A DNA stretch of 64,000 nucleotides from Methylopila turkensis (GCF_027922325.1 NZ_BSFL01000002.1:434001-498000), one strand, 5' to 3'; positions 38,832 through 49,691 are shown, counted from the first letter of the stretch. The notes: generated from the sequence alone by a model not told the origin. Translations and numbers: made by a program.

Positions 38832-39746
38832 ATGTTTATGAGAATCGATCGGCTCCAGGCCGAGCTGCCGAAGCCCAAAAGGGCCGATCCGAACGCCGCC
38901 GCCGCTCTCCAGGAGCTTCTCGGCGGCAAGTTCGGCGAGATGTCGACGCTCAACAACTACATGTTCCAGAGCTTCAATTTTCGAAACAAGTCCAAGGCGA
39001 AGCCGTTCTACAGCCTCGTCGCCAGCATCACGGCCGAAGAACTTGGCCATGTCGAGCTGGTTTCGAACGGCATCTCGATGCTCGCGAACGGCCCGACGCC
39101 CGAGAAGGACCACGACCGGGACATCTCGAAGGCACCGTTCGAGGAGATGAAGGACATCCGCTCCGCGGCGTCCTTCCTTCACGCCGGCGGCGGCGCGATG
39201 CCTGCGGATTCGAACGGCCTGCCGTGGAACGGCACCTTCGTGTTCACGACCGGCAACCTGATCCTCGACCTGCTGCACAACTTCTTCCTCGAATGCGGCG
39301 CGCGGCTGCACAAGCTCCGGGTCTACGAGACGCTGTCCGACCCCACCGGCCGCGAGGTGTGCGGCTATCTGCTCGTCCGCGGCTCCGTGCATGCGCACTC
39401 CTACGCGCTGGCGCTGAAGAACCTGACCGGCGTCGAGATGGAGAAGATGCTCCCGACGCCGAACATCGATCTCTCCAAGATCCCGGAATCGCAGAAGTAT
39501 CTCGACGAGGGCAGCCATCGGCGGCTCTACACCTGGGGCGAGGAGACCTATCGCGACATGGCTTCGATCTGGGGCCAGGGCGAGCATGCGCTTCCCGGCG
39601 ATCCCCCTGGCGAGCTCGAGGTCGTGCACGGCGCGCCCGACGGCGCGCGGATCGACGAACTGCAGGGCGCGTCGGCCGCCTTCACCTCCGATTACGACCC
39701 CGCCGAGATCTTCGAGATGGCCGCCAAGCTTCAAAAGAAGATGTGA
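38832..39746 (+). CDS. Manganese catalase family protein
   Basis: The 304-residue protein has ferritin-like helices with the expected di-manganese ligands: Glu36 in 'GGKFGEMSTLNNYMFQ', Glu70/His73 in 'ITAEELGHVELV', and a later H/E pair near 'GGGAMPADSNGLPWNG' and 'SVHAHSYALAL'. These non-haem catalases break down hydrogen peroxide in the cytoplasm. AGGGAGAGCTCC precedes the ATG. It lies divergent from the Crp-like block and beside another ferritin-like gene, so peroxide or desiccation stress is the likely setting. Confidence 0.9.
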   Translation: MFMRIDRLQAELPKPKRADPNAAAALQELLGGKFGEMSTLNNYMFQSFNFRNKSKAKPFYSLVASITAEELGHVELVSNGISMLANGPTPEKDHDRDISKAPFEEMKDIRSAASFLHAGGGAMPADSNGLPWNGTFVFTTGNLILDLLHNFFLECGARLHKLRVYETLSDPTGREVCGYLLVRGSVHAHSYALALKNLTGVEMEKMLPTPNIDLSKIPESQKYLDEGSHRRLYTWGEETYRDMASIWGQGEHALPGDPPGELEVVHGAPDGARIDELQGASAAFTSDYDPAEIFEMAAKLQKKM

Positions 39747-39789
39747 CGCGACGGCGGCTTAGCCGAAGCGCAAGGCCGCCGAGGATGAC

Positions 39790-39813
39790 GCGAGGGAGCT
39801 ATGGCTCCCTCGC
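39790..39813 (+). terminator. Hairpin after the manganese catalase gene
   Basis: GCGAGGGAGC (39790-39799), loop TATG, GCTCCCTCGC (39804-39813): a perfect 10-bp stem 43 bases past the stop. No U run follows. It is a probable transcript end or 3' stabiliser. Confidence 0.5.
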
Positions 39814-39926
39814 AAGCCGATCCGGGCCACGACGGCGTTCAGAGCGCCGACCCGCGCCGCGAGGCGTCGACGCACCACCGCTCGTCGCCGGGCGAACCGG
39901 AAATCACAGACCGCAGGAGAACAACG

Positions 39927-40375
39927 ATGGCCACCACAGTCGGACATGAGAGCGACATCACGAAGCTCGTCCAGAACTTCTCTATCTCGAGCACGACGCG
40001 ATCGCGGCCTACGACTCGACCATCGACAAGCTCGAGAGCGAGGCCCTCAGGGCGCAGGTCGCCTCCTTCCGCGACGACCATCTCACCCATGTCTCGACGC
40101 TGAAGACCATCGCGTCGGAGCTCGGGATCGAAGCGCCCCGCGAAGGCGACATGAAGCAGATGCTGACGACCGGGAAAGTGGCGCTCGCTGGCCTGATGGG
40201 CGACGGCGCGATCCTGAAAGCCATGAAGACCAACGAGGACGACACCGTCACCGCCTACGATCGCGCCCGCCAGCACGCTGACGCGCGTCCCGAGTCTGTG
40301 GCGTTCTTCGAAAAGGCGCTCGGCGACGAGCAACGGCATCGGACCTGGTTCGAGCAGACCGCAGCGGCGGCCTGA
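39927..40375 (+). pseudogene. Ferritin-like (DUF2383-type) protein gene with one-base frameshift
   Basis: From the ATG at 39927 (AGGAGA upstream) the protein begins 'MATTVGHESDITKLVQNF', then the reading frame shifts near 39981. In the +2 frame it continues without a break as 'YLEHDAIAAYDSTIDKLES', 'LRAQVASFRDDHLTHVSTL' and so on to '[16 protein letters not shown]', ending at 40375. One missing base in the run TTCTCTATC (probably TTCCTCTATC, giving N-F-L-Y-L-E-H) explains it. The intact ~149-residue protein would be a four-helix ferritin-like protein of the DUF892/DUF2383 kind found in stress clusters. The shift may be real decay or a sequencing error. Confidence 0.8.
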
Positions 40376-40595
40376 GCGCCGTCTCGATAGGTCCGCGCCG
40401 TCATTTCAACGGTGGGGGCGTTCGGTCCATCGACGCCGAGCAATGTCGAGAGGTGACCTGGAGCGCCTCCGCCATCCGGTCCGACACATCGGCGAGCGCG
40501 TCGAACCGGTCGTTCCGATCGTCAGGAAATATCGGGAATTCGCTTCGGCCGCCATTCGAGGCGCCGGCGTCGCTCCCGATAAACCGGAGACACCC

Positions 40596-41765
40596 ATGAA
40601 AGCGCTGACATGGCATGGCAAGGGCGACGTCCGTTGCGACAGCGTGCCCGACCCGACCATCGTCGACGGCCGCGACGCCATCATCAAGGTGACGTCCTGC
40701 GCCATCTGCGGCTCGGACCTCCACCTCTATGACGGCGTGATGCCGTCGATGAAGCATGGCGACGTGCTCGGCCACGAGACCATGGGCGAGGTCGTCGAAG
40801 TCGGCTCGCAGAACAAGGCCCTCAAGGTCGGCGATCGCGTCGTCGTCCCCTTCACGATCTCCTGCGGCGAGTGCTTCTTCTGCAAACGCGGCTTTTTCTC
40901 GGGCTGCGAGCGGTCAAACCCAAACAGCGATATGGCCGCGAAGCTCTGGGGGTCCTCGCCCGCCGGTCTGTTCGGCTACTCGCATCTGCTGGGCGGCTAC
41001 GCCGGCGGGCAGGCCGAGTATCTGCGCGTGCCCTTCGCCGACGTCGGTCCGATCAAGGTCCCGGACCACCTTACCGACGATCAGGTCTTGTTCCTGTCCG
41101 ACATCTTCCCGACCGGCTACATGGCGGCGGACTTCTGCGACATCCGGGGCGGCGAGACGATCGCGATCTGGGGCTGCGGGCCGGTCGGCCAGATGGCGAT
41201 CCGCTCGGCCTTCATCCTCGGCGCCGAACGCGTCATCGCGATCGACACCGTGCCCGAACGCCTCGCGCTCGCCGCAGCCGCCGGGGCCGAGACGCTCGAC
41301 TTCAACAAGGTCGACATATTCGAGGCCATCATGGAGAAGACCCATGGCCGCGGCGCGGACGCGACGATCGACGCCGTGGGCACCGAACCCGAGACGACAG
41401 CGAGCGTCGACAGCGTCATCGACAGGGTCAAGGTCGCGCTGTTCATGGGAACGGACCGCCCCCACGTGCTGCGTCAGGCGATCCACTGCACGCGCAACTT
41501 CGGCGTCGTGTCGATCGTGGGCGTCTACGGCGGCCTGCTCGACAAGGTGCCGATGGGCTCAGCCATCAACCGCGGCCTGACGTTCCGCATGGCGCAGACG
41601 CCCGTGCAAAAGTATCTGCCGCTGCTGCTTGAGCGGATCGAGAAGGGCGAGATCGACCCGTCCTTCGTCATCACCCACCGCGCCGGCCTCGAGGCCGGAC
41701 CTGACCTCTACAAGACGTTCCGCGACAAGCAGGACGGCTGCATCAAGGTGGTGCTCCGGCCATGA
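40596..41765 (+). CDS. Zinc-dependent alcohol dehydrogenase (formaldehyde-dehydrogenase-like MDR)
   Basis: The start is the ATG at 40596 after GGAGA; 389 residues. Catalytic zinc ligands are Cys38 ('[13 protein letters not shown]') and His60/Glu61 ('[14 protein letters not shown]'). The structural zinc lobe has Cys90, Cys93, Cys96 and Cys104. The cofactor site is '[20 protein letters not shown]'. It resembles glutathione-independent formaldehyde dehydrogenase-like MDR enzymes often found in rhizobial stress islands. It overlaps the next frame (ATGA) and lies after the frameshifted ferritin-like gene. Confidence 0.92.
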   Translation: MKALTWHGKGDVRCDSVPDPTIVDGRDAIIKVTSCAICGSDLHLYDGVMPSMKHGDVLGHETMGEVVEVGSQNKALKVGDRVVVPFTISCGECFFCKRGFFSGCERSNPNSDMAAKLWGSSPAGLFGYSHLLGGYAGGQAEYLRVPFADVGPIKVPDHLTDDQVLFLSDIFPTGYMAADFCDIRGGETIAIWGCGPVGQMAIRSAFILGAERVIAIDTVPERLALAAAAGAETLDFNKVDIFEAIMEKTHGRGADATIDAVGTEPETTASVDSVIDRVKVALFMGTDRPHVLRQAIHCTRNFGVVSIVGVYGGLLDKVPMGSAINRGLTFRMAQTPVQKYLPLLLERIEKGEIDPSFVITHRAGLEAGPDLYKTFRDKQDGCIKVVLRP

Positions 41766-41926
41766 TGACGATGGGGACCAAAGCTGCGGCGAGGCGCTCG
41801 CGGCCGACGTCCCGGCGGGACGCCGCGGCGAAACGGATCGCGGTCGTCTGGAGCCCAAAAGCTTGGCTGCGCGCGGGCCGCACGGGGTCGGCTGAAGATT
41901 ACGAAGCGCTGAAGGAGGAGAGGACG

Positions 41927-42241
41927 ATGAGCGGCGACGCGACCCTGTTGATGATGCCGGACGGCGACAGACCGGAGGCGGCGGACTTCGCGGCGGGCGA
42001 CGCCTTCCGGACATTCGAGGCCGCCGTTCGAGCCGCGCACGAGCGTGTCTCCCCGAAAGATCCGTTCGCGCCCTGGATCAGATTCGGCGGGACGATCATG
42101 AGTCCGGAGGAAGTCATGGCCATCAATACGCCGCCGGCGCCGCTCAAGGTCGCGGAAGGCGCTGAGGTCAGCGACCGGCTCGACGACGATCTGGAGAACA
42201 CGTTTCCGGCGAGCGATCCGCCGGCGCGCACGGAGCCCTAG
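41927..42241 (+). CDS. Small stress-island protein with a 'LENTFPASDPPA' tail
   Basis: The ATG at 41927 has an excellent ribosome-binding site (AAGGAGGAGAGG, 41912-41923) and gives 104 residues. The same frame is open back to an ATG at 41762 that overlaps the dehydrogenase stop (ATGA), so a 159-residue form is possible. The C-terminus 'RLDDDLENTFPASDPPARTE' is a motif recurring at the ends of small proteins in Alphaproteobacteria, often in stress loci; its role is unknown. The middle holds 'RVSPKDPFAPWIRFGGTIMS'. Confidence 0.7.
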   Translation: MSGDATLLMMPDGDRPEAADFAAGDAFRTFEAAVRAAHERVSPKDPFAPWIRFGGTIMSPEEVMAINTPPAPLKVAEGAEVSDRLDDDLENTFPASDPPARTEP

Positions 42242-42258
42242 AAACGGTCAGTCTCTCG

Positions 42259-42306
42259 CGCGGGAGCGTGATGCTGACGCCTTTATGGCGGTTTGACGCT
42301 CCCGCG
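42259..42306. terminator. Inverted repeat between convergent genes
   Basis: CGCGGGAGCGT (42259-42269) pairs with ACGCTCCCGCG (42296-42306) across a 26-base loop. It lies 18 bases after the plus-strand small protein and between it and the convergent XRE regulator, so it may be a bidirectional terminator. Confidence 0.45.
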
Positions 42307-42463
42307 ATCCGGGGATTTGGCCCCGTGCCGCGCTGAGCCGGACGTTGGTGAACTCGGCCGCTCGTAAGCAGGGGTCGTCGCCTTCCAAGGGGACGCCCGC
42401 CGGCGTTTTCGCCTGAAACGTCCGCATCCGCGACGGGCGTTGGGACGCGTCGAAGCACAGGCT

Positions 42464-43084
42464 TCAGCCGTCGGCGCGGGCGGTGTTCGGCGCGGCGCCA
42501 GAAGCGATCACGACAAGAACTTCCGCCTGCTCGTCGCCGAGGCTCCGGATCTCGTGACGCTCCTCGCCGGAAAAATAGAGGCAGTCGCCCTGGCTCATCA
42601 GGATCTCTTCGCCGCCGAGCTTCACGGCGATCTTGCCTGAGACCACGAACAACATCTCCTCGCCGCCGTGGGCCCAGCGCGGACCGCCGATCGTCCCGGG
42701 CGACCGGGCGGGGCGCATGAGGAACGGCTCCATCATCTTGGCCGCCCGGCCGGTCGCGAGCGGCAGCAACCCGTAGCCCTTCTCGGGGGAGCTGTGGTCG
42801 CCCGCGCGCTGCAGCGTATAGCGGACGTTGGGGGCCGCGTTGAGGTCGAACAGCTGGGCGATGTTGACCTGCAGCGCGTTCGCGACGCGGAGCAACGCGG
42901 TGATCGACGGCGTCTTCAGCCCGCGCTCGACCAGCGAGAGATAGCCGCGGGTCAGCTCGCTCATGCCCGCGAGCCGGTCCAAGGTGAGGCCCCGCTCCTG
43001 GCGCAGAGCGCGGAGATTGGGCCCGAGCCGATCGCTGTTCGAGATATCCAGCACCGAAGTCCTCCGATCGCCGCTCCGTCGCAC
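42464..43084 (-). CDS. XRE family regulator with cupin domain
   Basis: A 206-residue protein with an N-terminal helix-turn-helix ('LGPNLRALRQERGLTLDRLA', 'LTRGYLSLVERGLKTPS') and a C-terminal cupin_2 barrel ('GGEEMLFVVSGKIAVKLGGE', 'GDCLYFSGEERHEIRSLGDE'). PuuR-like proteins of this layout sense small metabolites and control adjacent catabolic or transport genes. It is divergent from ridA and the MHS transporter, and the shared 464-base intergenic region holds a tandem 21-bp repeat that could be its operator. Confidence 0.92.
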   Translation of the reverse strand: MRRSGDRRTSVLDISNSDRLGPNLRALRQERGLTLDRLAGMSELTRGYLSLVERGLKTPSITALLRVANALQVNIAQLFDLNAAPNVRYTLQRAGDHSSPEKGYGLLPLATGRAAKMMEPFLMRPARSPGTIGGPRWAHGGEEMLFVVSGKIAVKLGGEEILMSQGDCLYFSGEERHEIRSLGDEQAEVLVVIASGAAPNTARADG

Positions 43085-43548
43085 ATTACGGCGGCCGGCG
43101 CATCATCCGTCTTGGCGGCGGACGCGCTGATCCGGCCACCCGTTTTATGGAGGAAATCATGTCGGAGCCGGGCTGACGATGCAATTAATTCAGGCGCCGA
43201 TCAGGCGGAAGTGGACCGAGAAACGCTGAATTTGAACGCGCTCTGCGCAAGCCGAGGACACGGCGCCCAGCGGATGGGCGCTGGATAGGCATGCCCTGAA
43301 AATCAGCTTTTGATTTCCATCAGTAAACATGTTTCGATCCTCGGGCGGCCCGCGATGGCGGGCTGCGACACGCAGAGGACAGGCAGCATGGCCATATCAC
43401 CCACCCGCCGCCGCGGGCCGGACGCCGAGAACGTCGGGAACAACACCCGGTTCATTTCGGACAACATGCGGTTCATTTCAGGCAAACATTGCGCCAAGGC
43501 GGGTGAATCCGGCCGCGGTCGCGTTCTCCTTCCCCTGAGGCTGGCGGC
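43085..43548. other. Regulatory region between the XRE-cupin gene and ridA
   Basis: No convincing gene is seen. The region is less GC-rich than the surroundings in parts (around 43180-43330). It contains a tandem 21-bp direct repeat (43440-43481) and a micro-ORF MSEPG (43159-43176) preceded by a strong GGAGGAA, which may be a leader peptide or chance. Promoters for both divergent units should lie here. Confidence 0.5.
43440..43481. repeat. Tandem 21-bp direct repeat, candidate operator
   Basis: Two adjacent 21-bp units (43440-43460 and 43461-43481) differ at three positions and share the core CGGTTCATTTC (43448-43458 and 43469-43479). The 21-bp period equals two helical turns, so both copies face the same side of DNA, as expected for cooperative regulator binding. 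They lie 67 bases before the ridA start. The XRE-cupin protein encoded across the region is the obvious candidate ligand. Confidence 0.7.
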
Positions 43549-43902
43549 GTGATCCGGCGTATCGGGACCGGGCCCCGTCTGTCCGCCGCGACCGTCCATG
43601 GCGGCCTCGTCTACGTCTCCGGCCGGGTGCCGGACGATCTGAGCGTCGGCGTCGTCGATCAGACCCGACAGGTGCTGGCGAAGATCGACGCCATTCTGGC
43701 CGAGGCCGGCACGGACAAAAGCCGCATCCTGAGCGCGATGGTCTGGCTTCCCGCCATCGGCGACTTCGCCGCGTTCAACACGGTCTGGGACGCCTGGGTG
43801 GCGCCTGGCGCCGCGCCGGCGCGGGCCTGCGTCGAGAGCCGGCTGGCCGATCCGGCCATCAAGGTCGAAGTCGGCTGCATCGCGGCGCTGCCGACCGACT
43901 GA
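43549..43902 (+). CDS. RidA family protein
   Basis: A 117-residue protein from a GTG start with GAGG upstream. Rid-fold signatures: 'HGGLVYVSGRVPDD', 'QVLAKIDAILAEAGTDKSR' and 'PARACVESRLADPAIKVEV', which keeps the Arg of the imine-binding site. RidA proteins hydrolyse reactive enamine/imine intermediates; this one is probably of the Rid4-7 type often linked to catabolic genes. It begins the ridA-MHS-MOSC-PDR run under apparent control of the XRE-cupin regulator. Confidence 0.88.
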   Translation: MIRRIGTGPRLSAATVHGGLVYVSGRVPDDLSVGVVDQTRQVLAKIDAILAEAGTDKSRILSAMVWLPAIGDFAAFNTVWDAWVAPGAAPARACVESRLADPAIKVEVGCIAALPTD

Positions 43903-44078
43903 ATTTTCGAAGCGTCACCCGCGCTCCGCGCGGCTCTGGCCTCCCGGCCTGATCGGCCGGGCGGCGCGCCGATCCCCTGCGCCTGGCGCGCGCCCGCACG
44001 AGCGGGGGCGAGGAGCGCGGGGGCCGGCCGATCGACAGCCTGCAATCGAACGACGTCTCCACATCCCAGCGGGGGGTA

Positions 44079-45407
44079 ATGATGACAGTTGCAGCCGATA
44101 TCTCTCAGGCGCCGGCGCTCGCCGCCGGCGAAAAGCTGCCGGACGCCGAACGGCGCAAGATCGTCTGGTCGAGCGTTATCGGCACCACCGTCGAGTGGTA
44201 CGACTTCCTGATCTACGGGACGGCGGCGGCGCTCGTCTTCAACAAGCTGTTCTTCCCGAGCTTCGACCCGGTGGTCGGCACCATCGCGGCGTTTGGCTCC
44301 TACGCCGTCGGCTTCGTGGCGCGCCCGCTCGGCGGCGTGATCTTCGGCCATTTCGGCGACAAGCTCGGCCGCAAGGCGATGCTCTCGCTGACGCTGCTCA
44401 TCATGGGCGTCGGCACCTTCCTGATCGGGTTGCTGCCGACCTACGAACAGATCGGCATCTGGGCGCCCATCCTGCTGGTGCTGCTGCGTCTGGTGCAGGG
44501 GCTCGGCATCGGCGGCGAATGGGGCGGCGCGGTGTTGATGGTCGTGGAGAGCGTGCCCGACCGGAAGCGCGGCTTCTACGGCGCGCTGGTGCAGCTCGGC
44601 TATCCGCTCGGCGTGATCACGTCGATCGGCGCGTTCCGGATGGCGGGCCTGATGTCGGACGAGGACTTCCTGTCCTGGGGCTGGCGCATCCCGTTCCTCG
44701 CCAGCGCCTTGCTGGTGGTCGTCGGCCTGTTCATCCGGCTTCGCCTGCACGAGTCTCCGGCCTTCCAGCGCGTGAAGGCGCAGAACGTCGTCGCGAAGAT
44801 GCCCGTGATCGAAATCCTGACCCAGCACACCAGGACCTTCATCACGGCGGTCGGCCTCAAGGTCTCGGAGATCGCCTATGTCAGCATCGTCACGGTGTTC
44901 TCGATCTCCTACGTCACCTCCAAGCTTGGCCTGCCCCGCAGCGTCATCCTGAACGGCATCCTGATCGCGGCGATCATCGAGCTGTTCACCCTGCCGCTGT
45001 TCGGCATGCTGGCCGACCGCTACGGCCGGCGGACGATGTTCATCCTGGCCTGCGTCTTCTCGATCGGCTTCGCCTTCCCGATGTTCAGCCTCCTGAACAC
45101 CGGCGACCCGACCATCATCACGATCACGGTGGCGATCGCGCTGAGCCTCGGCCAGGGCGTCATGTTCGCGATCGGGGCCGCATGGATGTCCGAACTGTTC
45201 GACGCGCGGCTGCGCTACACCGGAGCCTCGCTCGGCTTCCAGGTCGGCGCGGCGCTCAGCGGCGGCTTCACGCCGCTGATCGCGGCCGCGCTCCTCGCCT
45301 GGAGCGGAGCGACTTGGCCGATCTCGATCTATCTGATCGTGCTCGCGCTGATCACGCTCTCGGCCACGCTGATGGCGCCCGAAACGGCCGGCAAGAAGAT
45401 CGATTGA
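44079..45407 (+). CDS. MHS family MFS transporter
   Basis: A 442-residue protein with 12 membrane helices. The metabolite:H+ symporter signatures are 'GTTVEWYDFLIYGTAAALVF' near the N-terminus, 'FGHFGDKLGRKAMLSLTLL' in loop 2-3 and 'VLLRLVQGLGIGGEWGGAV' in helix 4-5. Members such as ShiA, ProP and KgtP import organic acids or zwitterions. ATG 44079 or 44082 may start it, after a G-rich ribosome-binding site. The substrate is probably the compound sensed by the XRE-cupin regulator. Confidence 0.92.
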   Translation: MMTVAADISQAPALAAGEKLPDAERRKIVWSSVIGTTVEWYDFLIYGTAAALVFNKLFFPSFDPVVGTIAAFGSYAVGFVARPLGGVIFGHFGDKLGRKAMLSLTLLIMGVGTFLIGLLPTYEQIGIWAPILLVLLRLVQGLGIGGEWGGAVLMVVESVPDRKRGFYGALVQLGYPLGVITSIGAFRMAGLMSDEDFLSWGWRIPFLASALLVVVGLFIRLRLHESPAFQRVKAQNVVAKMPVIEILTQHTRTFITAVGLKVSEIAYVSIVTVFSISYVTSKLGLPRSVILNGILIAAIIELFTLPLFGMLADRYGRRTMFILACVFSIGFAFPMFSLLNTGDPTIITITVAIALSLGQGVMFAIGAAWMSELFDARLRYTGASLGFQVGAALSGGFTPLIAAALLAWSGATWPISIYLIVLALITLSATLMAPETAGKKID

Positions 45408-45510
45408 CGCCGGCCGGCGCATGAATGACGACGCGCGGCTCCCGGACTTCTCCGGGAGCCGTCCCCGTCCGGACCTTGAAGCGGCATGACTTCGCCGCGA
45501 GGAGACGACC

Positions 45511-46128
45511 ATGAGAGACGACGACCAACGTCACGACGCCATCCCCGACGCCGGGGTCGACCGGCCCGCGCCTAAGATGATCGAGGCGTTCGAGCACGCC
45601 GCCGGATCGATCGCCCGCCATGTGACGGGCGGCGCCACGGGCTTCAAGGGCGCGCTGCTGCACATCCATGTGGCTCCCGCCGCGAGCTATGAGATGGAGG
45701 AGCTTCAGGAGGCGCATTGCGTCGCGGGCCGCGGGATCGTGGGCGACCGCTATTACGATGGAACCGGCACCTATTCGCCGAAGCCCGACACCCGCGAGGT
45801 GACCCTGATCGAGCAGGAGGCGCTCGACGCGCTGTCGCGCAACGACCCGCCGCTTCAGGGCGGCGCCATCGCGCTCGCCGCCGGCGACCACCGGCGGAAC
45901 CTCACCGTGCGCGGCGTGCCGCTCAACCATCTCGTCGGCCGCCGCTTTCGGGTCGGCGAGGTGATCCTGCGCGGCGGGCGCCTCAACTTCCCCTGCAAAT
46001 ATCTCGAGGAACTTCTTGGGCTCCCGGTCTACCTGCCGCTCTACAACCGTTCGGGCCTGAACGCGGGGATCGAGCGTGGCGGCGTGATCCGCCCCGGCGA
46101 CGCGATCGAGCTGCTGGACGACGCCTGA
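45511..46128 (+). CDS. MOSC domain-containing protein
   Basis: A 205-residue protein matching the MOSC beta-barrel: 'HCVAGRGIVGDRYYDGTGTY' near residue 69, 'TLIEQEALDAL', and the conserved Cys162 in 'GRLNFPCKYLEELLG'. MOSC domains handle sulfur or bind the molybdenum cofactor. It stands 4 bases before the PDR-type reductase gene. Fusions of MOSC with a ferredoxin-reductase-like module are known (YiiM-type), so these two products probably work together. Confidence 0.88.
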   Translation: MRDDDQRHDAIPDAGVDRPAPKMIEAFEHAAGSIARHVTGGATGFKGALLHIHVAPAASYEMEELQEAHCVAGRGIVGDRYYDGTGTYSPKPDTREVTLIEQEALDALSRNDPPLQGGAIALAAGDHRRNLTVRGVPLNHLVGRRFRVGEVILRGGRLNFPCKYLEELLGLPVYLPLYNRSGLNAGIERGGVIRPGDAIELLDDA

Positions 46129-46132
46129 TCCC

Positions 46133-47077
46133 ATGACCGCACGCATCGTGATGAAGCTGAAGGTCAAGGCCGCGCGGCTTGCGACCCCAAGCGTCCTGCA
46201 TCTGACGCTCGTCCATCCGACCCGGCCGGCGCTGCCGGCGTGGGAGCCGGGCGCGCATGTCGACCTCAGGCTGCCAGACGGCAAGATCCGGCAGTACTCG
46301 CTCTGCGGCGACCCGCAGGACCTCAGCGCCTACGAGATCGCCGTCAAGCGCGAGGACGCCGGACGCGGAGCATCGCTGTGGGCCCATCAGGCGCTGGTCG
46401 AAGGCGCGACCGCCCATGTCTCGGCGCCGCGCAACAATTTCCCGATCCGCGAGGCGACGCGCCATGTCTTCGTGCTTGGCGGCATCGGGGTGACGCCAGG
46501 ACTTTCGATGGTCCGGAAACTGCGCGCCGAGGGGGCGCACGTCGCCGTCCATTTCTGCGCGCGCAGCGCGGCCGAAGCGCCCCTGCTCGCGGAACTGTCC
46601 GCGGCCTGCGGCGACCGGCTCGCGACCTGGTTCTCGAGCGAGGGACGGCGCTTCGATCCCGCCGCCGTCGGGCCCTACGCCGCCGGGTCGGTCCTCTACG
46701 TCTGCGGCCCGGGCCGTCTGCTGCAGGCCGTGCGGGACGCCGCCGGCGCGCTCGGCTGGCCGGATGAGTCCGTCCACGCGGAAGCCTTCCAGGCGACGCT
46801 CGACGAGAATTTCAAACCGGAGCCGTTCGAGGCGAAGCTCGCGTCGACGGGCGCGACCCTCCATGTGCCCGCCGACCGTTCGCTGCTCGACGTGCTGCGC
46901 GAGCATGGCGTCACCATGCCGTCGTCCTGCGAGCTCGGCGTGTGCGGCTCATGCGTGTGTGGCTACACGGAAGGCGTGGTCATCCACCGGGACGCCGCCA
47001 TCTCGACCGCCGACCGGCAGGACAGGATCGCGCCCTGCGTCTCCCGCGCGCGGGTGTCCGTCACGCTCGACCTCTGA
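46133..47077 (+). CDS. PDR/VanB family flavin reductase with 2Fe-2S domain
   Basis: The 314-residue protein has, in order, a flavin-binding barrel ('VDLRLPDGKIRQYSLCGDP'), an NAD-binding domain ('VFVLGGIGVTPGLSMVRKL', residues 112-130) and a C-terminal plant-type 2Fe-2S domain with Cys266, Cys271, Cys274 and Cys302. Such reductases pass electrons from NADH to Rieske oxygenases or other acceptors. No oxygenase gene is adjacent; the nearest partner is the MOSC protein 4 bases upstream. The gene ends just before a large palindromic repeat. Confidence 0.9.
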   Translation: MTARIVMKLKVKAARLATPSVLHLTLVHPTRPALPAWEPGAHVDLRLPDGKIRQYSLCGDPQDLSAYEIAVKREDAGRGASLWAHQALVEGATAHVSAPRNNFPIREATRHVFVLGGIGVTPGLSMVRKLRAEGAHVAVHFCARSAAEAPLLAELSAACGDRLATWFSSEGRRFDPAAVGPYAAGSVLYVCGPGRLLQAVRDAAGALGWPDESVHAEAFQATLDENFKPEPFEAKLASTGATLHVPADRSLLDVLREHGVTMPSSCELGVCGSCVCGYTEGVVIHRDAAISTADRQDRIAPCVSRARVSVTLDL

Positions 47078-47389
47078 CGCCGCTCCCCCTCACCCGGCCC
47101 TGCGGGCCGACCTCTCCCCACTGGGGAGAGGTGAAGGGAGCGCGTCCCACACCTCTTCGATGAGGCGCCACGCCGCCGCTGCGCCACCTCTCCCCGGAGT
47201 GATTTGGTTCGGGAACTCCCGAACCAAATCACTCCGGGGAGAGGTCGGATGACGAAGTCGTCCGGGTGAGGGGGCTGTGACGTCCTGGACGCCCGGCTCC
47301 GCCGGCAAGACGGGCGCGGATTGAATCACACGCCGCTGCGTTCCGCTTCGGGGCGCCATCGCGCGGCGCCCCGAAGCCCCTTCGCTGGA
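47078..47389. other. Intergenic region between PDR reductase and katG (convergent)
   Basis: It is mostly filled by the nested palindromic element at 47085-47274. The remainder (47275-47389) has no recognisable gene; GGGGCGCCATCGCGCGGCGCCCC around 47351-47373 forms one more hairpin likely to terminate katG on the minus strand. Confidence 0.6.
47085..47274. repeat. 190-bp nested palindromic (MITE/REP-like) element
   Basis: The ends are a 13-bp inverted repeat CCCCCTCACCCGG (47085-47097) and CCGGGTGAGGGGG (47262-47274). Inside are two hairpins: ACCTCTCCCCA/TGGGGAGAGGT (47110-47120, 47122-47132) and a perfect 29-bp inverted repeat (47186-47214 and 47217-47245) with only two bases between arms. 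The 'CTCACCC...CCTCTCCCC' motif is typical of palindromic intergenic repeats in Rhizobiales. It lies between the PDR reductase and katG, whose stops converge, and may also act as terminator for both. No ORF is encoded. Confidence 0.85.
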
Positions 47390-49669
<2,280 letters not shown>

Positions 49670-49685
49670 TTAGCAGGGCCGTTTC

Positions 49686-49691
49686 ATTATA
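49686..49691 (-). promoter_or_regulatory. katG -10 element
   Basis: On the minus strand a perfect TATAAT stands about 120 bases before the katG start inside an AT-rich patch (49682-49728). No good -35 is found 17 bases upstream (CACAAT is the nearest), which fits an activator-dependent promoter. OxyR, encoded divergently from 49731, is the expected activator, probably bound to the AT-rich DNA at about 49692-49728. Confidence 0.6.
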
